DNA from: Telmatobacter sp. DSM 110680
Lineage (GTDB): Bacteria; Acidobacteriota; Terriglobia; Terriglobales; Acidobacteriaceae
DNA: 64,000 bases
NCBI RefSeq assembly: GCF_039994875.1
Contig: NZ_CP121196.1
Span: forward strand, 806,001-870,000
Direction of reading: 5' to 3'
Shown here: positions 25,769 through 34,052 of the stretch, piece by piece
How positions within the stretch are numbered: the stretch's first letter is position 1
How the letters are laid out: every line of letters starts with the position of its first letter
The notes under the pieces: generated by a model
The model's database searches: none
Told to the model about the DNA's origin: nothing
What the model saw: the letters and a program-made list of their open reading frames with translations, nothing else
Position numbers and translations under genes: made by a program

Positions 25769-25795
25769 AAACCGGGGACGCCCAGGAGCCGGTTT
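25769..25795. terminator. Weak inverted repeat after the coiled-coil gene
   Basis: AAACCGG and CCGGTTT (7-bp arms, 13-base spacer) follow the stop codon and end in TTTAAA. It may act as a weak terminator for one or both of the convergent genes. Confidence 0.4.
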
Positions 25796-25836
25796 AAAGG
25801 AGATCTCGTTCAATCATTGTGGCTATGTCTTCCCCG

Positions 25837-26376
25837 TTAGAAGAGACGCGGATTCTTCTCATGGTCCAGCAGCCAACGCTTGCGCTCGATGCCGCCGCCG
25901 TATCCGGTGAGCGAACCGTTTGCTCCAATCACACGATGACAAGGAACCACGACGGCAACGGGATTTGAGCCGTTCGCCAAACCAACCGCGCGCACGGCCG
26001 CAGGACGGGCGATCTGTGCAGCAAGCGCGCCGTAGGAAATAGTGGATCCGCAGGGAATAGAGCGTAGCGCCCTCCACACATCCTGCTGAAATGGCGTTCC
26101 TCCGGTTTCGACCGGCAATGTGTCGATGATGCCTAGCTCGCCGGCGAAATAGCTCGAGATCGCAGACATCAATCCATACGGATTATTCGCGGGTTCGAGC
26201 GTGAATTTCTTCGAGCGCAGTTGAAGTCTCAGATATCGACGAATATCTTCCTCGTCCTCTGTGAAGAGAGCGACACGCAGTTTGCCATCCGCGTCAGCGG
26301 CAATCATCATCACGCCGATTGGCGTTGCGACACGATCGACAAAGCAACACAGCGGTTGGCTAAACGCAGTATTCAT
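25837..26376 (-). CDS. ogt: Methylated-DNA--[protein]-cysteine S-methyltransferase
   Basis: This repair protein transfers an alkyl group from O6-alkylguanine to its own cysteine in a one-use reaction. The 179-residue product has the active-site motif VVVPCHRVIGANG with Cys146, the Arg-finger helix region GALAAQIARPAAVRAVG (helix-turn-helix, about 116-132) with the conserved NGSNP following, and the C-terminal GYGGGIERKRWLLDHE. The N-terminal domain (about 1-90) is the usual ribonuclease-H-like fold of Ogt/AGT, without an Ada regulatory part. I prefer the ATG at 26376 (AGGA upstream) to the ATG at 26415. It is divergent from the cytochrome gene. Confidence 0.95.
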   Translation of the reverse strand: MNTAFSQPLCCFVDRVATPIGVMMIAADADGKLRVALFTEDEEDIRRYLRLQLRSKKFTLEPANNPYGLMSAISSYFAGELGIIDTLPVETGGTPFQQDVWRALRSIPCGSTISYGALAAQIARPAAVRAVGLANGSNPVAVVVPCHRVIGANGSLTGYGGGIERKRWLLDHEKNPRLF

Positions 26377-26677
26377 CGGATCTTCCTGATTCCGTATCAA
26401 GATCGGCATGCACAATTCAAACTATCTTCAGGTTACTCAACACGCAGCTTAAAAGCGCGCTTTTGTCAGGTCAAACAGTCGCAGCAGAATTTGTCGTTAC
26501 GCCGATCGAGGTGGAGTGACCACACAGAAATATCTTGGCCGCATGTCAACCGCACCATCCATATCCCCGTCAGCAGAGTGAGCAAGAACGAGAACGGCAG
26601 CAAGAGCTGGTGGAGCGCCGAGCCTGTCCCGCCCCGATTCATTTTGCCTGGCAGGAGTCTGCATTGCCACGATCTTA
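26377..26677. other. Divergent intergenic region with a GC palindrome
   Basis: Between ogt and the cytochrome gene. Bases 26451-26464 form the perfect 14-bp palindrome AAAAGCGCGCTTTT, a possible operator. The second half also contains in-frame sequence that would complete the cytochrome signal peptide (26642-26677) and an ATG at 26543 in the same frame that is cut by a TGA at 26579-26581. Confidence 0.55.
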
Positions 26678-28285
26678 GTGTTGTGTGGGCTTCCGCTATG
26701 CGCGGAGAGCGAGACTCGCGACCCAAACTTGGAGTGTGCGACCTGTCATCGCGAAATCTATCAGCGCTACCGCACCACCCCCATGGCAAATGCAAGCGGG
26801 CCCGCGGTGGATGGGTTCATTCCGGGGGAATTCGTGCACGCAGCGTCGGGCGTACACTTCCGCGTAGCAGCGGAAGCCGGACAGGTCTGGCTAAGTTATG
26901 AGCGTGAGAGCGCTTCATCCGACAACTTGCTCAAGGGAGAGCAGAATCTCCGCTATTTCATCGGATCCGGCAAGCGTGGTAGGACCTATCTCTTTGAGCG
27001 ATCCGGATATTGGTTCGAGTCGCCGATCAACTGGTATAGCAAAAAGCAGATCTGGGACATGGCGCCAAATTTTCAATCGGCGACCGAAGTGCCGTTGACC
27101 CTTCCAGTCGATCCAGGGTGTCTTCACTGTCACGCGTCGAACGTCGCACGCTCCCTCCCCGATGCGCGCAACCTCTATGCGGGGGAACCTTTTGCCAACG
27201 GGGGCATTACGTGCGTCTCCTGTCACGGGGACGGCAGTGCGCATATTTCCTCCGGCGGGAAGGTCCGGATGCTCGACATCAATGCACTGCAGCCAGTCCG
27301 GCGAGATTCCGTTTGTCTGAATTGTCACCTCGAAGGCCAGACAGCAGTAATCCGCTACGGCAAGCAAATGGAAAACTTCACCCCCGGCGATGACCTGTTC
27401 GACTATGCGCTCTATTTCGTCTACAAAACCGAGAACGGCTCAGGCGGTCGCGCCACCAGCCAGTGGGAGGCACTCCTCCGCAGTGAATGCAAGAAGATCT
27501 CCGGCGATCGCCTCACATGTACAACGTGTCACGACCCCCATGGTTCGCCTTCACCCGATGATAAAGTCGCGTTTTACCGGCAGAAGTGTCTGCAGTGTCA
27601 TAGAGCTGCCGAATTTGCGGAGAGACATCATCCAGAGAACCCCGACTGCATAGCTTGTCATATGGCGCGACCGACATCGACTGACATTGCTCACGAGCAG
27701 GTAACCGACCACTGGATCAAGAAGCGCATCAGCAACCAGCGGCCATCCCTGGCCGACAGCGGGAGTCTCGAAACAATCGGCGGGACGATAGCGGATGATC
27801 GCGATCTTGGAATCGCCTACGCCCAGATGGCAGCGCGCGGCAATGAGGCAGCCGGAAAGATGGCTCTGAAGCTTTTGCAAAAAGCTGAGCACACGGAAAG
27901 CGGTGCCAGGCGCGATCACGAATTGCATGCACAACTCGGCTTTTTGGAGCAGATGGATGGGCAGACAACTGCTGCCATCGAGGAGTATCAACTGGCCCTT
28001 CAGTCAGACCCTTATGACTATCTGGCCGGCGCCGACCTGGCACTGCTGAGAATCAATCAACGCGAATATGCAGAAGCTCTGCAATTGTTGAAAGCCGTCT
28101 TTGAGCACGATCCCGCCCAAGCCGGGGCGGGCCTGAATCTGGCTATTGTGGAGTGTGGTCTTGGCGACCGGAACTCTGCACTCGCGACTTTGGATCGGCT
28201 TCTGGAATTCTCGCCTGATTACGAGAAAGCTGAGGCCATGGATCGCGGAATTCTTTCCGGTAGCCAGAAATGCGGATCTCGCTGA
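26678..28285 (+). CDS. Heptaheme c-type cytochrome with TPR C-terminal domain
   Basis: The product (535 residues from the GTG at 26678) contains seven CXXCH heme-binding motifs: CATCH, CLHCH, CVSCH, CLNCH, CTTCH, CLQCH and CIACH, all within the first ~335 residues. Residues about 390-530 are tetratricopeptide repeats (for example LQLALQSDPYDYLAGADLALL and the following copy). Such multiheme-TPR proteins of the DmsE/cytochrome c-554-like type occur in Acidobacteriota and Planctomycetota and transfer electrons in the periplasm. The start is problematic: the hydrophobic core of a signal peptide (GVCIATILVLCGLPLCA) begins upstream of the GTG, but no ATG, GTG or TTG lies between it and a stop at 26579. 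An AGGAG at 26653-26657 would suit a rare ATT start at 26663. Gene is otherwise intact. Confidence 0.85.
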   Translation: MLCGLPLCAESETRDPNLECATCHREIYQRYRTTPMANASGPAVDGFIPGEFVHAASGVHFRVAAEAGQVWLSYERESASSDNLLKGEQNLRYFIGSGKRGRTYLFERSGYWFESPINWYSKKQIWDMAPNFQSATEVPLTLPVDPGCLHCHASNVARSLPDARNLYAGEPFANGGITCVSCHGDGSAHISSGGKVRMLDINALQPVRRDSVCLNCHLEGQTAVIRYGKQMENFTPGDDLFDYALYFVYKTENGSGGRATSQWEALLRSECKKISGDRLTCTTCHDPHGSPSPDDKVAFYRQKCLQCHRAAEFAERHHPENPDCIACHMARPTSTDIAHEQVTDHWIKKRISNQRPSLADSGSLETIGGTIADDRDLGIAYAQMAARGNEAAGKMALKLLQKAEHTESGARRDHELHAQLGFLEQMDGQTTAAIEEYQLALQSDPYDYLAGADLALLRINQREYAEALQLLKAVFEHDPAQAGAGLNLAIVECGLGDRNSALATLDRLLEFSPDYEKAEAMDRGILSGSQKCGSR

Positions 28286-28503
28286 CTGAATGTGATGAGG
28301 CATCCGGTCAGTTAACGCTGATTCCTCAGCGCGCCCGGCCTTGGTGGAATGTTATGCCTAAATGAGTTTCGCTATGCGAAAGTTCTTTAAATTCAGACAG
28401 AGACGAAGGGAGATACCCGGAAGATTCCTCGAGTTCGACCCTGGTGGGGAGAGCGGTTGCTGATCGATCTCGTCTCCCGGGTTGATCTGGAAGACGCTTC
28501 AGA

Positions 28504-28521
28504 ATCAACCATTTGGTTGAT
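28504..28521. promoter_or_regulatory. Palindrome of the CAACCATNTGGTTG family
   Basis: ATCAACCA and TGGTTGAT form 8-bp arms around TT. The 14-bp core CAACCATTTGGTTG fits the motif also found at 9062 and 38406. A GCAACCAT half-site lies at 28605-28612. Confidence 0.5.
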
Positions 28522-28611
28522 ACCTGACACATCCTGAATGCTGAGTAGTATGCCCTCCAGGATGCGTAGTCGTTGCGTTGGATGAGGTGTGCGAGGTTTG
28601 TGAAGCAACCA

Positions 28612-28631
28612 TTAATTGATATGTCAATTAA
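28612..28631. promoter_or_regulatory. AT-rich perfect inverted repeat
   Basis: TTAATTGA and TCAATTAA are 8-bp arms separated by TATG. Its form fits a dimeric regulator binding site about 470 bases upstream of the receptor start. Confidence 0.4.
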
Positions 28632-28721
28632 GTCGAAAACGCAGCAGTTTGTCTAGCGCAAGGGCGATGGATCCTTAAGGTGCATCTGAGTTTTGTGCGA
28701 GGAAAAACTCGGAGGGCCTGC

Positions 28722-28745
28722 AAATCGGTAAATCGGTAAATCGGT
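28722..28745 (+). repeat. Triple tandem 8-bp repeat AAATCGGT
   Basis: Three perfect head-to-tail copies of AAATCGGT. With only three short copies and no spacers it is not a CRISPR array; it may be a direct-repeat binding site or a slippage product. Confidence 0.85.
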
Positions 28746-28880
28746 TTATGTAGCTGATTCATATGATTCGTTTGATTGAGAAGATGCTCGGCTATTCCGC
28801 ATCGGACCTTCCAGTAAAGCTTTTCCGCCAATGACATGTCGATTCCGGCTTCCCCTGCAACCTATTTCCCTCTTTTCACG

Positions 28881-28910
28881 TTGACAGAGGGTCCCCCCTT
28901 TCAGTAAGGT
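28881..28910 (+). promoter_or_regulatory. Candidate promoter for the TonB receptor gene
   Basis: A perfect TTGACA (28881-28886) is followed 18 bases later by TAAGGT (28905-28910), a -10 with three mismatches. It would give a leader of about 190 nucleotides. Confidence 0.35.
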
Positions 28911-29103
28911 TTCGACTTGCTCCGGAGTCTGTAAATTTATCGCTCTCTATTTGTGTTCGGGAGTAGCGGCACCGGGAAACAGCGAATCCTGCCATCGCGA
29001 CAGGTGAGCTTTGTCAGCCGACTGGTCGAAGTCGAAGAACGAGCCGGCAGAAACACCACAAGTTAAAAGATCAGAACAACGGCACTACTTTTCAGGAGAC
29101 CGC

Positions 29104-32100
29104 ATGAACAAATTATTTCGCACAGCACTTGTGCTGGCCTTTTTGGCCTGCGCGAGTTCACTCCTCATTGTGACGGCCAGCGCCCAATCGGTCTACGGAT
29201 CGGTTTTCGGCACTGTTTCCGACAAGAGCGGGGCTGTCATTCCGAACGCCTCGATCACTGTGACGGACGAAGCCAAAGGCACCGTGGTCAACGTGACCTC
29301 CAACGGCGCCGGCGACTACAGTGTCCCTCACCTTATTCCCGACGTATACGATCTGAAAGTCGTGGCTAAGGGTTTCAAGCCTTTCGAGACCAAGGGCATC
29401 AAGGTCGAGGCTGATACCGCTCCACGCATCGATCCCACACTCGACATCGGTTCTGACACCGGAACCACCATCACTGTTAATGCTGATACCCAGCCCGTAT
29501 TGAAGACCGACAAGGCCGATGTTTCCACGGTCTTCGATGAGCAACAGGTTTCGAGCCTGCCGGTTGGCGACCAGAACTTCACCAACCTTCAGCTTCTGCT
29601 TCCGGGTGCACAGCTTCTCGGCTGGTCGCACGCGGCCGACGAAAATCCACAAGGCTCCAAACAGATTCAGGTTGATGGACAGGCCTTTGGCGGAACCGCC
29701 TTTGAGCTTGACGGCACGGATAACCAGGATCCGATTCTGGGAATCATCGTCATCAATCCAGCCATGGATGCGGTGACCGAGACCAAGATCACCACGCAGA
29801 ACTTCGACGCAGAACTCGGTAAGGCGGTTTCAGCAGTTGTCACCGCACAAACCAAGTCGGGAACGAATCATTTCCACGGCAGCGCTTACGACTTCCGTAC
29901 CGGCAACGCCAACTACGCGCGCGACCCCTACACCCAACCGGTTGGATCGACCGTCGCCGGCCTCAAGAACCGCTTCGGCGGCTCCATCGGCGGCCCGGTC
30001 ATCAAGGATCGCTTCTTCTTCTTCGGCAACTATGAAGCGCAACGCCAGAAGGTCGGAACATCGGCCACCGACACGTTGCCCACGTCTTTGCTTACCGAAA
30101 CCGCCCTGGGTAACAAGGTTGGACCAAGCGGAATCGCCGGCGCTGACTTCAGCGAGTACCTGCACCTTGGCTCCGCGGGTTTCATTTACAACAACACAGC
30201 TCCTGTTGCACCAGGCTGCGGATCCGACGGGCAAGTCGGTTCTCCCTATCCTTGCAACGTGATTCCGACCGCGCAGCTTTCCGCCCAGACACTGGCTCTC
30301 GTTAAGCTCCTCGAGCCTTTCACCAGTGGAATCGCTTACGGGACTGGAGTCGGCAACGACAATGGACTCGACACCAACTACAGCAAGTCGGGCACCGGCC
30401 TCTTCAATAGCAACTCCTACACGGAGCGCGTCGACTACACCATCAACGAAAAGATGCACGCCTTCGAGCGCTTCTCGCGCTTCTGGGATACCCTCTCAGG
30501 AACCGTGATGTTCGGTGCGGCGGGTGGCCCCGGATTCGGTATCGGCAACTACGGTGGCAATTCCAACGGCGCCAACGACAGCTTGGCATCCGGCATGGAC
30601 ATCGCCCTCAATTCGCATTTGCTGACCGACTTCCGTCTCGGCTACTACCGCTACAACGTTATCGATACGAAGCACGATCAAGGCACCAATTTTGCTGACA
30701 CTCTGGGGATCCCGGGCATCAACATCGGTGGCAACATCACTTCCGGTGCACCCGGTTTCAACGTCACCAACCTCCCCAACGGTGGCGGCGGCACATCGGG
30801 CACCGTCTATGGCGATGGATTGAACGTGAACCGTTGCAACTGCCCTCTCATCGAACGTGAGGACCAGTTCCAGATCGTCAACAACTGGACCATGATCAAG
30901 GGCAACCATACCTTCAAGGTAGGCGCTGACCTTCGTTATGGACGCAACCTGCGCGTACCTTCTGATAACGATCGCGCCGGATTACTCAACTTCAACGTCG
31001 GTCCTACATCGGCACCGATCGACCAGCTGACCGGTCCCGCTGCCGGGAACAAGGCGAACTCCGGCGGTCTCGGCTTCGCTAGCTTCTTCCTCGGCGACGT
31101 AACCAGCTTCAACCGCTACGTCTCCACATCCACCAACGCCAAGGAATTCCAGAAGCGCACATTCTTCTACGGACAGGACACTTGGCGCGTAACCAAGAAC
31201 CTGACCCTGAACCTCGGCCTTCGCTGGGAGATCTACTTCCCAGAGAGCGTCAACGGTCCCGGCAACGGCGCTTTGCTTGATCTGAACGACGGCTACCTGC
31301 ATGTCGCGGGCATTGGCCAAGTTCCTTCCGATCTCGGTTGGAGCATCGACCTCAAGAAGCAGTTCGCACCTCGTCTTGGCGTTACCTATCAGTTGGATGA
31401 AAAGACCGTCGTTCGCGCAGGTTACGGACGCAGCTTTGACACCGGCGTCTTTGGATCCATCTTCGGTCACACCGTCACCCAGAACCTCCCGGTCCTGGCC
31501 AACCAGCAGATCAACAGCCCGAGCGCGCACGCTCCGGCATTCAATCTGGCGGTCGGTCCGACGCCCTATGTGCCACTCACTGTGCCCTCCAGTGGCCTTC
31601 TGCCCAATCCGGGTTCGCAGGTCTCCTCCAGCGCACGCGCTGTACCGCTTAACTTCCCGACGATCGATGCCTGGAACCTGGCGATTCAACGCGCTATTAC
31701 GCCAACCCTCAGCTTGACCGTCGCCTATGTTGGTAACAAGGGCACGCATACGCTGGGTGACGGTGACAGCAACGGCACAAACCCGAACGAGTCGTTTGTC
31801 AACCTTCCTGGCAATTACAGCGTGACCGGTCAAACCCTGCACTTCGATCCGAGCGTGCCGGCAAACACCATCACCGCCAGCGGTGCAACCTCGACAACCA
31901 ACTTCCTGCAGCGCTACTACGGTGGTAGCCTCGCGGCATGCCGTGACTCCAACTACACAACCCCGAGCGAACCATTCGTTGTGCCCGGTATGTGCGGCTG
32001 GACAAACAGCATCGCCTACCGTGGTGATACTGAAAACACCGAGTTCGATGCTCTGCAGGTCACATTGGCCCAGCAGTTCACTCATGGGCTTGCCGTCACC

Positions 32101-32880
32101 GGCAACTACCAGTGGGCGAATGCCTTCGGCGACACATCGAACCTCTGGACCTGGAGCCATACCCTCACGCACCTCCGCGACAGTCAGGTTCGTGCCCAGC
32201 AGCTCACCGTTTATGGCAGCTACGACCTTCCGTTCGGCAAGGGTAAGCAGCTCGCCCAAAACGTTAACCGGCTGACCGATGAGATCATCGGCGGGTACCA
32301 GCTCAGCTTCGTAACCAACTGGTCGGGCGGTCTGCCATTCACAGCCAGCTTTAACGAGTGCGGACAGAACGTTCCCAACACACCCAACCCCGCCACCAGC
32401 GGCGGATGCGCACCGAATACAACCGGACGCATCCACACCAAGCTCACGCCGGCCGTCACCAACTCCGGCGGGAAAATCACGCGTACCTTCTATCAACAGC
32501 AGATCCCCTGCGCGGATATTCCAGCAGGCTGCAAACCGGGTGATAACGGCAACCTGACCGACCCAATTGACGTAGCGGCGGGCACGGGAATCTTCACGAA
32601 TCCCGGACTTGATAACTACGGCAACGGTGGTCTCAATACCTATCGCGGACCGTCGTTCTTCGGTACCGACATGGCTATCACCAAGGCATTTACCATTCAC
32701 GAGAGCATCGTCACGAAGTTCCGCATGGATGCGTTCAATGCCTTCAACCACATCACAGCTGGCAACCCCGGCGGCGGCATTGAGTCGACCGGCACCATCG
32801 GTGGTGAGGGTGGCGGCTGCGGCTCCGGCAACGATTGCGGACCGCGTCAACTTGAGTTCTCTCTTCGCGTTCAGTTCTAA
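29104..32880 (+). CDS. Oar-like TonB-dependent receptor
   Basis: The 1258-residue outer-membrane protein begins with a signal peptide (about 1-28, ending TASA-QS), then a carboxypeptidase-regulatory-like beta-sandwich (VYGSVFGTVSDKSGAVIPNA, about 29-115), a plug domain (about 120-240, with VSSLPVGDQNFTNLQLLLPG) and a long beta-barrel that ends in the aromatic sequence LEFSLRVQF, typical for BAM-dependent insertion. This architecture is the expanded receptor family of Acidobacteriota, thought to import large organic ligands such as glycans; the ligand is unknown. The ATG at 29104 is preceded by AGGAGA; the frame runs back to 29011 without a signal peptide. A tetraloop terminator follows, separating it from the TPR genes. 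Confidence 0.94.
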   Translation: MNKLFRTALVLAFLACASSLLIVTASAQSVYGSVFGTVSDKSGAVIPNASITVTDEAKGTVVNVTSNGAGDYSVPHLIPDVYDLKVVAKGFKPFETKGIKVEADTAPRIDPTLDIGSDTGTTITVNADTQPVLKTDKADVSTVFDEQQVSSLPVGDQNFTNLQLLLPGAQLLGWSHAADENPQGSKQIQVDGQAFGGTAFELDGTDNQDPILGIIVINPAMDAVTETKITTQNFDAELGKAVSAVVTAQTKSGTNHFHGSAYDFRTGNANYARDPYTQPVGSTVAGLKNRFGGSIGGPVIKDRFFFFGNYEAQRQKVGTSATDTLPTSLLTETALGNKVGPSGIAGADFSEYLHLGSAGFIYNNTAPVAPGCGSDGQVGSPYPCNVIPTAQLSAQTLALVKLLEPFTSGIAYGTGVGNDNGLDTNYSKSGTGLFNSNSYTERVDYTINEKMHAFERFSRFWDTLSGTVMFGAAGGPGFGIGNYGGNSNGANDSLASGMDIALNSHLLTDFRLGYYRYNVIDTKHDQGTNFADTLGIPGINIGGNITSGAPGFNVTNLPNGGGGTSGTVYGDGLNVNRCNCPLIEREDQFQIVNNWTMIKGNHTFKVGADLRYGRNLRVPSDNDRAGLLNFNVGPTSAPIDQLTGPAAGNKANSGGLGFASFFLGDVTSFNRYVSTSTNAKEFQKRTFFYGQDTWRVTKNLTLNLGLRWEIYFPESVNGPGNGALLDLNDGYLHVAGIGQVPSDLGWSIDLKKQFAPRLGVTYQLDEKTVVRAGYGRSFDTGVFGSIFGHTVTQNLPVLANQQINSPSAHAPAFNLAVGPTPYVPLTVPSSGLLPNPGSQVSSSARAVPLNFPTIDAWNLAIQRAITPTLSLTVAYVGNKGTHTLGDGDSNGTNPNESFVNLPGNYSVTGQTLHFDPSVPANTITASGATSTTNFLQRYYGGSLAACRDSNYTTPSEPFVVPGMCGWTNSIAYRGDTENTEFDALQVTLAQQFTHGLAVTGNYQWANAFGDTSNLWTWSHTLTHLRDSQVRAQQLTVYGSYDLPFGKGKQLAQNVNRLTDEIIGGYQLSFVTNWSGGLPFTASFNECGQNVPNTPNPATSGGCAPNTTGRIHTKLTPAVTNSGGKITRTFYQQQIPCADIPAGCKPGDNGNLTDPIDVAAGTGIFTNPGLDNYGNGGLNTYRGPSFFGTDMAITKAFTIHESIVTKFRMDAFNAFNHITAGNPGGGIESTGTIGGEGGGCGSGNDCGPRQLEFSLRVQF

Positions 32881-32903
32881 GGCGTGAAGGAGCAACAAAC
32901 CTG

Positions 32904-32932
32904 GAGGGGAGCTTCGGCTCCCCTCTTTCTTT
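32904..32932 (+). terminator. Intrinsic terminator after the TonB receptor
   Basis: A 9-bp stem GAGGGGAGC / GCTCCCCTC closes the very stable TTCG tetraloop and is followed by TTTCTTTG. It lies 23 bases after the receptor stop codon. Confidence 0.93.
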
Positions 32933-33002
32933 GACTTCACGGTGACCTCGCGAACGAGCAACAGCAGACCCTCAGCGTTAAACTGAGTTCATCAGGATAT
33001 CC

Positions 33003-34049
33003 ATGTTTCGCATCTTCGCCATTGCAGTCTTCCTACCGCTTTCACTCGCAGCGCTTCCGGGCAATTCTCAACAGGCTCCGTCTTCTCCCTCCGAAGCTTC
33101 TGCGCCTGCCGCTTCTTTCACGAGCGCCCAGGAACTCGCATCAAAGGGCCATCTTGAATCGGCTCTTACACAACTAGATCAGCTTGCCACGCAAAATCCG
33201 GAACCGGCGGGCGTCGAGCGACTGCGGGGCATGATCTTCTATCAGAGAGAAGAATTTCCGAAAGCGATCGAAGCCTTTGCAAAAGCCGCTGGCCAAGACC
33301 CCGGCGATCACGATTCGATCGAAATGCATGGCGTGAGCCTTTTCCGACTGGGCAGGATTCAAGAGGCCATTCCTTTCCTGGAGAAAGCCCGCGTCGGCGT
33401 GCAAGGCGCAAACGTCGATCCAAATTACGTTCTGGCTCTTTGCTACGCCGACGTGCAGCGCTACGATGACGCGCGTCATGCATTTGCGGCGCAATACGGG
33501 TTTGCGCCCGATTCGGCCGAGGCCTACCTGCTGGCAGGCCGCCTATTTCTGCGCCGTGAGCTGCGCGACGAGGCCGGCGCTGAAGCCACTAAAGCACTTG
33601 GCCTCAATGCCTCGCTGCCCCTGGCACACGAACTATTGGGAGAAGTGGCCTTGGCACGTGCCGACACGGCCGGAGCCATCCGCGAGTTTGAAACCGAGCG
33701 CACGATTAACCCGCTCAACCCGGATCTCTACGATCGTTTGGGCGATGCCTATCTGCGCAATGGACAGTACGAAGACGCGCAGTTGGCACTCAACCGGGCG
33801 GTGTTGCTCGAACCTCAAGCCACAGGCCCCTACATCCTTCTTGGTGAAACGTTTCTCAAGTTGAAGCAGCCGATCCAAGCGCTTCACTACCTTGATCACG
33901 CTGAAAAAATGGACCCGTCCAATTACATTACTCATAATCTGCTTGGCCAAGCCTACAAGGCAACGGGGCAGCTTGACGCCGCGAATCGCGAATTCAAGAT
34001 GGTCGTCGAAATTCAGCATCGCAGTGATCCGAAGCCCGCGGGGAAATAG
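33003..34049 (+). CDS. Exported TPR protein
   Basis: The 348-residue protein has a signal peptide (about 1-22, AALPGNSQQ after the core) and is otherwise made of tetratricopeptide repeats from about residue 40 to 335 (for example GVERLRGMIFYQREEFPKAI, PDLYDRLGDAYLRNGQYEDA, NYITHNLLGQAYKATGQLDA). TPR arrays are protein-protein docking scaffolds. The start has AGGATATCC directly before the ATG. Three bases separate its stop from the next TPR gene, so the two form an operon. Location after a TonB receptor suggests a periplasmic partner or assembly factor, which is inference. Confidence 0.87.
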   Translation: MFRIFAIAVFLPLSLAALPGNSQQAPSSPSEASAPAASFTSAQELASKGHLESALTQLDQLATQNPEPAGVERLRGMIFYQREEFPKAIEAFAKAAGQDPGDHDSIEMHGVSLFRLGRIQEAIPFLEKARVGVQGANVDPNYVLALCYADVQRYDDARHAFAAQYGFAPDSAEAYLLAGRLFLRRELRDEAGAEATKALGLNASLPLAHELLGEVALARADTAGAIREFETERTINPLNPDLYDRLGDAYLRNGQYEDAQLALNRAVLLEPQATGPYILLGETFLKLKQPIQALHYLDHAEKMDPSNYITHNLLGQAYKATGQLDAANREFKMVVEIQHRSDPKPAGK

Positions 34050-34052
34050 ACG

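Larger units (their letters stand above)
28286..29103. other. Long non-coding leader region before the TonB receptor
   Basis: This 818-bp stretch holds no gene I can support. It contains two perfect inverted repeats (28504-28521 and 28612-28631), a triple 8-bp tandem repeat (28722-28745) and a candidate promoter (28881-28910). It probably contains the regulatory region for the receptor gene, and perhaps an untranslated leader. Confidence 0.6.

Noticed and set aside
28722..28745. Tandem AAATCGGT copies as a CRISPR array
   Set aside because: Units are eight bases, adjacent without spacers, and no cas genes are present.
30982..32961. Very long minus-strand open frame (659 codons) opposite the TonB receptor
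   Set aside because: It lies antisense to a clear receptor gene in a frame kept open by base composition, and its translation shows no family motif.
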